Origin: Bacteroidales bacterium
Lineage (GTDB): Bacteria; Bacteroidota; Bacteroidia; Bacteroidales; JAADJA01
Direction of reading: 5' to 3'
NCBI GenBank assembly: GCA_020438105.1
Contig: JAGQVE010000008.1
Location: 35,248-99,247 of the forward strand
Length of the DNA: 64,000 nucleotides
Each line of letters begins with the position of its first letter. Position 1 is the stretch's first letter. This document shows positions 58,266 to 64,000 of the stretch, piece by piece. Below the pieces are notes generated by a model. The model searched no databases and was not told the origin of the DNA. It saw only the letters and a list, made by a program, of their open reading frames with translations. The position numbers and the translations under genes are program-made.

Positions 58266-60248
58266 TTATTCAACGATTGATTGCAGAATATCTTCATGCA
58301 CCTCAATGGTGTATTTATTGCGGAGTTCTTCAATCCATTTCTTTTCGAGGTACTCCTGGTAACCTGCGGTAATGAGGCCGCGGGCTTCATCAAAGGTTTT
58401 TGCTTCAGGTGATACTTTACCATGAACGATCACAAACACGGTTCTGCCTTTGTCTTTCATGTTTTCGCTTACACCTTTTTTCCATTTTACCTGATCGATG
58501 ATCTTGTTTTCTTCTTTCTGATATTTCTTCCGCTCAATGCGAACTACATCCAACGAGTCACCATTGATGGTTGCTAATATTTCATCATCTGTTTTTCCAG
58601 CTTCGGCCAAAGATTTTGCCTGTGGCAGGTAATTGGTATCCAAAACTGTTACGAGCGAAGCATCCAGCCTTGTATCCCACATGAAATCTTTTTGGTGTTC
58701 GTTGTAATAATTCTGAAGTCCAACGGTATCTTTGCCAGCGTATGACCATATTTTGTCGTTGGTCAACTCAAACAACAGGATGCCATCGCGGTATTCTTTT
58801 ACAATGGCTTTGAACTCAGGATATTTTTCTTCCAGTTTACTGTCTTCGTAAGCTTTGCATTTTTCTTCACTGAATTCTTTGAATTTTTTGTTCACGAATT
58901 CTTTGTAATTTTCCTGCTGACCAATGTTTTGTTTACTCATTATATACTCAGCAAACATTTGCTGGCTGTACTTAGTATCTCCCAGAGACATCACCGGCTT
59001 ACTCAGGTCGGCATCTGCAGGAGCACTCCATTCACCTTTGAAAATGGTCGAGTCCATGAGATCATAGATTTTCTCCATGTTTTTGGGGTATTCTTTGTAG
59101 CCATATTCCTTTTTAATATCGCGAATGATCACCTCTTGGCTCTTTTGTGCACGGCGATCTTTTTCAAGCCTTTTCTCCATCTCATCTTTTACTTCATCGA
59201 AAGGCTGCAAACCTGACTTGCTGATAAGTTTGATGATATGCCAACCGTAACTGGTGAGTACCGGCTCAGAAATATCCCCTGAGTCGCTCATTTGGCCAAT
59301 GGCCTGAATAAATTCAGGAACCATGCGGTTTACATTGAATTTTGGAAGAATTCCACCCCGGCTGGCAGAACCTTTATCGTCGGAAAATTCTTTAACAAGA
59401 TCTTCAAACTGTTCACCCTGCTGGATTCTGCCGTATAAATTCCAGGCTTCTTCTTTAATGGCTGTGGAATCGGCGGCAGTTGCATTTTCCGGCATTTGTA
59501 AAAACAAGTGGGCTGCTTCAATGGAACCCTGTGCCGGGATTTTATCAGTAAGTTTAATAATATGATACCCAAAATCGGAACGAACGGGATTTGAAACTTC
59601 CCCTACCTGCAGGTTGTAAGCTCCAGTTTCAAAAGGATAAACCATATCAAATACGCTGAAATAACCAAGATCGCCACCATTACCGGGCATCATTCTTCCA
59701 CCTCTTTGTCCTTCCCGGTCACGTGCTGAAGGATCTTCCGATACGTCCCTGGCAACTTTGGCGAAATCTTCTCCTGCCATAATTCTCTTTTGTGCATCCA
59801 TTGCTTTGTTCCATGCTACCAGTGTATCTTCAGGCATGGCATTCGGCCCTACCCTGAAAAGGATATGACTGGCGCGGATATCAAATTTTTTCCTTTCGTA
59901 TGCTTCTTTCAGCATCTCCTCCATAATCTCATCATTTACAAAGTAAGGCTCGGCCAGTTGTTTACGGTATCCAGCCAATTCATCCTTAAAAGCCTGAACG
60001 GTGTCCAATCCCTGGTTTTCGGCCTCTTTAACCTTGAGTTTAAAATTGATATAAAGATCCAAATACTCCTCAATCGATTTTTTACTCATTGCATTTTCCT
60101 GGTTGTTGTTCTTTTTGTAAACATACATGAACTCGTCAACAGATACATCTTCCCCATCGATGGTTAAAAGTGATCGGTTGTCCTGAGCATAACTTCCCAT
60201 GCTAAAAAGCAGGGCCAATGTCATCACCAATAATCTTAAGCTGTTCAT
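58266..60248 (-). CDS. Double-parvulin peptidyl-prolyl isomerase (PpiD/SurA-like)
   Basis: 660 residues. Signal peptide to about residue 21. SurA/PpiD-like N-domain (LLTIDGEDVSVDEFMYVYKK), two parvulin domains with IRASHILFRVG...GNGGDLGYFSVFDMVYPFE (about 120-235) and AAHLFLQMPEN...SRGGILPKFNVNRMVPEF (about 240-350), then a long C-terminal helical/second SurA-like region. It is the first gene of the operon, with its own -7 box at 60294-60301. Expected role: periplasmic folding of outer-membrane proteins, which T9SS bacteria need in quantity. Confidence 0.9.
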   Translation of the reverse strand: MNSLRLLVMTLALLFSMGSYAQDNRSLLTIDGEDVSVDEFMYVYKKNNNQENAMSKKSIEEYLDLYINFKLKVKEAENQGLDTVQAFKDELAGYRKQLAEPYFVNDEIMEEMLKEAYERKKFDIRASHILFRVGPNAMPEDTLVAWNKAMDAQKRIMAGEDFAKVARDVSEDPSARDREGQRGGRMMPGNGGDLGYFSVFDMVYPFETGAYNLQVGEVSNPVRSDFGYHIIKLTDKIPAQGSIEAAHLFLQMPENATAADSTAIKEEAWNLYGRIQQGEQFEDLVKEFSDDKGSASRGGILPKFNVNRMVPEFIQAIGQMSDSGDISEPVLTSYGWHIIKLISKSGLQPFDEVKDEMEKRLEKDRRAQKSQEVIIRDIKKEYGYKEYPKNMEKIYDLMDSTIFKGEWSAPADADLSKPVMSLGDTKYSQQMFAEYIMSKQNIGQQENYKEFVNKKFKEFSEEKCKAYEDSKLEEKYPEFKAIVKEYRDGILLFELTNDKIWSYAGKDTVGLQNYYNEHQKDFMWDTRLDASLVTVLDTNYLPQAKSLAEAGKTDDEILATINGDSLDVVRIERKKYQKEENKIIDQVKWKKGVSENMKDKGRTVFVIVHGKVSPEAKTFDEARGLITAGYQEYLEKKWIEELRNKYTIEVHEDILQSIVE

Positions 60249-60293
60249 TTTTAAAAATATATTTCAGTTTTTTTAATTACGCTTTTCGAGGCG

Positions 60294-60301
60294 CAAAGAT
60301 A
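60294..60301 (-). promoter_or_regulatory. Putative -7 box TATCTTTG of the chaperone operon
   Basis: Perfect TAnnTTTG match on the minus strand, 45 bases before the ATG at 60248. Confidence 0.55.
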
Positions 60302-60360
60302 GGTTTTTAATCAGAACAAAATCCGCCACAGGAAAGCGAAATTTTAGTTTTTTGAATTTT

Positions 60361-60660
60361 TAACAAAAGGGGGGAAGGGGGGAATTGGTTGAACTGGTTA
60401 AATTTGGTAAATTGGTAAATTGGTAAATTGGTTGAATTGGGTAAATTGGTTGATCCCGATAGCTGTCGGCAGGGAAAATTTGTAGAGTTGGTTAATCCTG
60501 ATAGCTATCGGCAGAGAGAATTTGTTGAAAGTTGTCAACCAGAATTATGAAAGGACAAACTCAAAACTCAGAACCCAGAACTCAGAACCCGGAACCTGCC
60601 TGCCGCCTGGCTGCCGGTAGGCAGGGCAGACAGGCCCTGAACTCAAAACTCAGAACCCAC
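60361..60660. repeat. Low-complexity tandem and palindromic repeat block
   Basis: Parts in order: G-rich run; GGTAAATT-type 8-9 bp tandem units (about 60396-60450); an imperfect 43-bp direct duplication (60448-60490 and 60490-60534), each copy with the near-palindrome CYGATAGCTRTCRG (60456-60469, 60498-60511); AACTCAGAACCC-type repeats (60560-60593 and 60640-60658); and a GC-rich hairpin with arms CCTGCCT..CCG (60595-60605) and CGG..AGGCAGG (60615-60625). Confidence 0.75.
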
Positions 60661-60662
60661 CC

Positions 60663-62132
60663 CTACCTGCTATAATTCGGGGCTTCCCTGGTAATGGTTA
60701 TATCGTGGGGATGACTTTCCGTTACACCGGCGGTGGTGATCTTAATGAATTTGGCTTTTTGCAAATCGGCAATGTTCCCTGAACCGGTATAGCCCATGCC
60801 GGCACGCAGCCCGCCTACCATTTGGTGGATCACTTCGGATAGTCCGCCTTTGAATGGAACACGGCCAACAATTCCTTCCGGAACCAGTTTTTTAATATCG
60901 TCTTCCACATCCTGGAAATAACGGTCTTTGGAACCTTTCTGCATCGCTTCGATGGAGCCCATTCCGCGGTATGTTTTATATTTTCTTCCTTCCAAAATGA
61001 TGGTTTCTCCGGGTGATTCATCCACTCCGGCAAAAAGTGATCCGGCCATGATGGAATGTGCGCCGGCAGCAATGGCTTTAACAATATCACCGGTATAACG
61101 AATTCCACCATCAGCAATTACCGGAATGCCTGTCCCTTCAAGTGCTTTCGCTACTTCATATACCGCTGTAAGTTGAGGTATACCAACACCGGCAATAATA
61201 CGGGTAGTGCAAATGGAGCCCGGGCCAATCCCGACCTTTACCGCATCCACCCCAATTTTAGCCAGATCTTTGGCAGCCTCAGCAGTGCCAATATTCCCAA
61301 CTACCAATTGCAAATCAGGGAATGTCTTTTTTACTTTTCGGGCCATTTCCAAAACGCCTTCTGAATGACCATGCGCCGTATCAATAACCACGGCATCCAC
61401 CTGTGCATCCACAAGCGCTGCTACCCGGTCGAGCGTGTCGCGGGCAATACCAACCGCAGCAGCTACGCGTAAACGTCCGCGTTCGTCCTTGCAGGCATTG
61501 GGGCGTTGTTTGATCTTGATGATATCTTTATAGGTGATCAATCCCACCAATTTATTTTCCTTGTCGACAACCGGTAATTTTTCAATTTTATTTTCCTGGA
61601 GAATATCGGCAGCTTTTTCAAAATCAGTAAACTCAGTGGTAGTTATGAGATTTTCACCGGTCATTACTTCTTCTATCCGCTTTTCATGATTTCTTTCAAA
61701 ACGAAGATCGCGATTGGTGACAATACCCACCAGTGTATTTTGTTTGTCCACAACCGGGATACCGCCAATGCTGTATTCCTTCATCAGGTCGAGCGCATCC
61801 TGCACTGTGGCATTGCGATCGATGGTAACCGGATCAATGATCATTCCGTTCTCAGCCCTTTTTACCTTCCTTACCTCATTAGCCTGGTCGATGATACGCA
61901 TGTTTTTATGGATCACGCCAATACCGCCTTCCTGGGCAATGGCGATCGCCATCGTGTGTTCGGTAACGGTGTCCATCGCGGCTGAAACAACGGGTATCTT
62001 GAGGGTGATTTTTTTAGTAAACTGGGTGGAGGTATCCACTTCGCGGGGAAGTACATTTGAATATGCTGGCAGTAAAAGCACATCGTCGTATGTAAGCCCT
62101 TCACCTGCGAATTTATTGCTATCCTGGAACAT
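60663..62132 (-). CDS. guaB: Inosine-5'-monophosphate dehydrogenase
   Basis: 489 residues, normal length. Oxidises IMP to XMP with NAD+, the first committed step of GMP synthesis. N-terminal barrel strand [18 protein letters not shown], a CBS pair (about 95-205, [18 protein letters not shown] and [20 protein letters not shown]), catalytic loop [13 protein letters not shown] with the active Cys (about residue 305), [28 protein letters not shown] and the flap [10 protein letters not shown]. Its neighbour on the other side, yicC-gmk, contains guanylate kinase, so the guanine nucleotide steps are clustered though divergently transcribed. Confidence 0.98.
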   Translation of the reverse strand: MFQDSNKFAGEGLTYDDVLLLPAYSNVLPREVDTSTQFTKKITLKIPVVSAAMDTVTEHTMAIAIAQEGGIGVIHKNMRIIDQANEVRKVKRAENGMIIDPVTIDRNATVQDALDLMKEYSIGGIPVVDKQNTLVGIVTNRDLRFERNHEKRIEEVMTGENLITTTEFTDFEKAADILQENKIEKLPVVDKENKLVGLITYKDIIKIKQRPNACKDERGRLRVAAAVGIARDTLDRVAALVDAQVDAVVIDTAHGHSEGVLEMARKVKKTFPDLQLVVGNIGTAEAAKDLAKIGVDAVKVGIGPGSICTTRIIAGVGIPQLTAVYEVAKALEGTGIPVIADGGIRYTGDIVKAIAAGAHSIMAGSLFAGVDESPGETIILEGRKYKTYRGMGSIEAMQKGSKDRYFQDVEDDIKKLVPEGIVGRVPFKGGLSEVIHQMVGGLRAGMGYTGSGNIADLQKAKFIKITTAGVTESHPHDITITREAPNYSR

Positions 62133-62157
62133 GATGCTGCGTTTTAAAAAATTGGCG

Positions 62158-62165
62158 CAAAGTTA
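62158..62165 (-). promoter_or_regulatory. Putative -7 box TAACTTTG before guaB
   Basis: Perfect TAnnTTTG match on the minus strand, 25 bases before the guaB ATG at 62132, with a TTTC -33-like sequence 18 bases upstream. Confidence 0.6.
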
Positions 62166-62295
62166 GGAAAATATACTTTGCCCGAAAGTTAAATATCGAA
62201 TCAAATGATATGCTTCCTCCTAATTATTAAAGAAAAAATCGACCAATAATATTGTTTTCAATCATTTGTTAAACAATAAACCAAACTTAATTTCC

Positions 62296-62303
62296 TAAAT
62301 TTG
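62296..62303 (+). promoter_or_regulatory. Putative -7 box TAAATTTG before yicC
   Basis: Perfect TAnnTTTG match 16 bases before the yicC ATG at 62320. Confidence 0.55.
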
Positions 62304-62319
62304 CCTCAAATAAATAAAT

Positions 62320-63195
62320 ATGATCAAATCCATGACCGGCTTTGGTAAAGCCGAGTGCGTTTATAACAACCGGAAGCTCATTATCGAGATCAAATCACTG
62401 AATAGTAAATTTACCGATATCAATGCCAGGATTCCCAATGGTTTTCGCGAAAAAGAATTCGAGTTTAGAAATAAACTGTCTGCTAAATTGCAGCGTGGAA
62501 AAATAGATTTTACCATTACCATTGAATCAAGTGGAGATGGTGCCAGTTATGCCATCAATCGCGACCTGGTGAAAAAATATTATTCAGAACTAAAAGCAAT
62601 TTCTGGTGAGATTGATTTAGCTGGTTCGGAAAACATGCTGCAAGTGATTATGCGCATGCCCGATGTGATGGTTCCTTCGCGTGAAGAAATTTCCACGGAA
62701 GAATGGAATGCACTGCATGTGGCAATTGATCAGGCACTCGAACAGCTTGATGAATTCAGGGTGCAGGAAGGAGCCAGTCTGTTAAAGGATTTGATTTACC
62801 GAAACAACAAAATTCTGGAACTTCTTGAACAAGTTCCACCGTTCGAAAAAGACCGGATTGAAAACCTGAAAGCGAAGATCAAAAAGGATGTGTATGAAGT
62901 GGTGGATCAGGAAGATGTGGACAAAAACCGGTTTGAGCAGGAGTTGATCTATTACCTCGATCGGCTGGATATCACCGAAGAAAAGGTGCGCCTGAAAAAG
63001 CACTGCAAATATTTCCTGGATACCCTTGACGAGTCTGAATCGCAGGGCAAAAAGCTGGGGTTTATTTCCCAGGAGATTGGTCGGGAGATCAATACCCTTG
63101 GTTCGAAAGCGTTGGATGCAAATATCCAAAAGCTGGTAGTGCAGATGAAGGACGAACTGGAAAAGATCAAAGAGCAACTTTACAATATTTTATAA
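62320..63195 (+). CDS. yicC: YicC family endoribonuclease
   Basis: 291 residues, normal length. Starts with the hallmark MIKSMTGFGKAE, followed by IEIKSLNSKFTDINARIP, and ends with the DUF1732-type C-terminal region REINTLGSKALDANIQKLVVQMKDELEKIKEQLYNIL. Established knowledge: YicC proteins are endoribonucleases involved in stress and sRNA turnover. The pair yicC-gmk is conserved in many bacteria; here they are 4 bases apart. It is divergent from guaB. Confidence 0.95.
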   Translation: MIKSMTGFGKAECVYNNRKLIIEIKSLNSKFTDINARIPNGFREKEFEFRNKLSAKLQRGKIDFTITIESSGDGASYAINRDLVKKYYSELKAISGEIDLAGSENMLQVIMRMPDVMVPSREEISTEEWNALHVAIDQALEQLDEFRVQEGASLLKDLIYRNNKILELLEQVPPFEKDRIENLKAKIKKDVYEVVDQEDVDKNRFEQELIYYLDRLDITEEKVRLKKHCKYFLDTLDESESQGKKLGFISQEIGREINTLGSKALDANIQKLVVQMKDELEKIKEQLYNIL

Positions 63196-63199
63196 TTAA

Positions 63200-63772
63200 A
63201 TGAAGAAAGGGAAACTGGTTATTTTTTCTGCACCTTCAGGAGCTGGTAAAACCACCCTGGTGAGGCACCTGCTTGCGTCGGGACTTAACCTTTCTTTTTC
63301 GGTTTCAGCAGCCAGCAGGGCCAAACGAAACAATGAGGTGCATGGCCGCGATTATTACTTTATTTCGGCTGATGAGTTCAGGTCGAAAATTGAAAATGAT
63401 GATTTTCTGGAGTGGGAAGAGGTTTATTCGGATCATTTTTATGGAACCCTGAAATCGGAAGTGGAACGGATTCGGAATGAAGGAAGGCATGTGATTTTTG
63501 ACGTAGATGTGATCGGCGGATTGAATATCAAAAAATATTATGGTGATGAGGCACTGGCTGTTTTTGTTATGCCCCCTGATGCGAAAACCCTGGAAACACG
63601 ACTTAGAGGACGATCTACTGAAGATGAAGAGTCACTTAAGAAACGACTTGACAAAGCCATGTATGAACTTGCTTTTGCAAGTAAATTTGACCTGATCATC
63701 ATGAATGATGACCTTGAAACGGCGAAATCAGAAGTTTATCAAAAAATCAATGATTTTTTAAATCAAGCTTAA
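63200..63772 (+). CDS. gmk: Guanylate kinase
   Basis: 190 residues. Phosphorylates GMP to GDP. P-loop FSAPSGAGKTTLVRHL (about 9-24), the GMP-binding region SVSAASRAKRNNEVHGRDYYFIS and FLEWEEVYSDHFYGTLKSEV, and the LID/C-terminal region RLRGRSTEDEESLKKRL. In this enzyme the first GMP-binding segment reads SRAKRNNEVHG rather than the common TTRxPRxGExxG, a variant common in Bacteroidota. It follows yicC by 4 bases and precedes a racemase-like gene by 9 bases. Confidence 0.97.
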   Translation: MKKGKLVIFSAPSGAGKTTLVRHLLASGLNLSFSVSAASRAKRNNEVHGRDYYFISADEFRSKIENDDFLEWEEVYSDHFYGTLKSEVERIRNEGRHVIFDVDVIGGLNIKKYYGDEALAVFVMPPDAKTLETRLRGRSTEDEESLKKRLDKAMYELAFASKFDLIIMNDDLETAKSEVYQKINDFLNQA

Positions 63773-63781
63773 TTTTATCAG

Positions 63782-64000
63782 ATGAAAACTATCGGACTCA
63801 TTGGCGGCATTACATGGCAGTCGACTGTGGAGTATTACCGCATTATTAATAATGAAACCAAAAAATTGCTGGGTGGAAGTCACTCGGCACGCATTCTCAT
63901 GTATTCGTTCGATTGGGAGGAAATTAACGGTTTGCGCAGTGCCGGTCGATTTGAGGATGTGGGCCCAAGACTGGCTGAAGAAGCTAAACATCTTGAATCT
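63782..64000 (+). CDS. Aspartate/glutamate racemase family protein, N-terminal part (cut by window end)
   Basis: 73 codons visible from the ATG at 63782. The fragment starts MKTIGLIGGITWQSTVEYYRIIN, the characteristic N-terminus of the Asp/Glu/hydantoin racemase superfamily (YgeA/RacX type), with GGxxWxST at the start where the first-domain substrate loop is. The catalytic cysteines lie beyond the window. Start is 9 bases after gmk, so it is probably the third gene of yicC-gmk. Substrate is undefined. Confidence 0.85.
   Translation, partial: MKTIGLIGGITWQSTVEYYRIINNETKKLLGGSHSARILMYSFDWEEINGLRSAGRFEDVGPRLAEEAKHLES

Larger units (their letters stand above)
60249..60662. other. Repeat-rich intergenic region between the chaperone operon and guaB
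   Basis: 414 bases. The right part (60361-60660) is repetitive (described separately); the left part holds the promoter of the chaperone operon. No ORF or RNA gene of note. Confidence 0.6.

Noticed and set aside
60361..60660. CRISPR-like array
   Set aside because: The units are 8-43 bp, imperfect, contiguous and lack unique spacers; no cas genes are in the window.

Overview
The window looks like a chromosomal segment of a Bacteroidota bacterium (class Bacteroidia or a close relative). Support: a PorV-type T9SS outer-membrane protein, a protein with a T9SS type A sorting tail, a fused CcoNO cbb3 oxidase subunit, a TonB-family protein with an acidic/proline linker, many SPI/SPII secreted proteins, and promoters that repeatedly carry the Bacteroidota -7 box TAnnTTTG (17 perfect matches placed just upstream of genes). 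I see no tRNA, rRNA, CRISPR array, integrase or transposase gene, so this is mostly ordinary core chromosome with some structured or repetitive intergenic islands.

Layout. 1-86: start of a purine nucleoside phosphorylase (minus strand, cut by the window edge). 386-10432: a GH53 galactanase lipoprotein, an LpxL-type acyltransferase, two tandem paralogous secreted proteins, pfkA, two MacB/FtsX-type ABC permeases without an ATPase, a GtrA-like protein and a TonB-family protein. 10447-18813 (minus): a TPR sensor kinase and a 1944-residue surface protein with a sialidase-like head, repeated beta-rich stalk and a two-loop dockerin-like tail. 19325-28642: aconitase, an unknown membrane protein, a secreted protein of unknown function, dnaB, an FAH-family hydrolase, ispF and porV. 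28854-32322: crcB-DUF190, an AGCS amino-acid symporter, and an M48 protease.

32323-34467 is the most interesting stretch. A TrpB2-type tryptophan synthase beta gene (minus strand) is preceded by what reads as a complete transcription attenuator: a -7 promoter box, a 19-residue leader peptide with three consecutive Trp codons, a 1:2 hairpin containing the last Trp codon, a competing antiterminator pairing, and a 10-bp terminator with a T tract. Between the attenuator and the gene lies an 85-nt perfect cloverleaf (four-way junction with no unpaired junction bases) and a 15-bp bulged stem. Downstream of the gene is a REP/MITE-like composite palindrome with 16-bp terminal inverted repeats.

34468-50189: a T9SS-exported choice-of-anchor-L-type protein, a GNAT + RimK-like ATP-grasp fusion, katG, then the respiratory cluster on the minus strand: ccoI (copper P-type ATPase), ccoS-ccoNO-ccoQ-ccoP, a strong terminator, then ccoG-ccoH-TauE/SafE-like copper-handling protein. 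These genes together build, metallate and mature a cbb3-type high-affinity terminal oxidase.

50382-64000: secreted lipoproteins, an ankyrin-repeat/beta-barrel-like fusion, a dihydroorotate-dehydrogenase-like protein, a MoxR ATPase, a three-gene periplasmic chaperone (parvulin/SurA-like) operon, a repeat-rich intergenic block, guaB, then yicC-gmk and the start of an aspartate/glutamate racemase family gene cut by the window end.

Limits: all homology calls are from reading motifs by eye; no database search or folding program was run.
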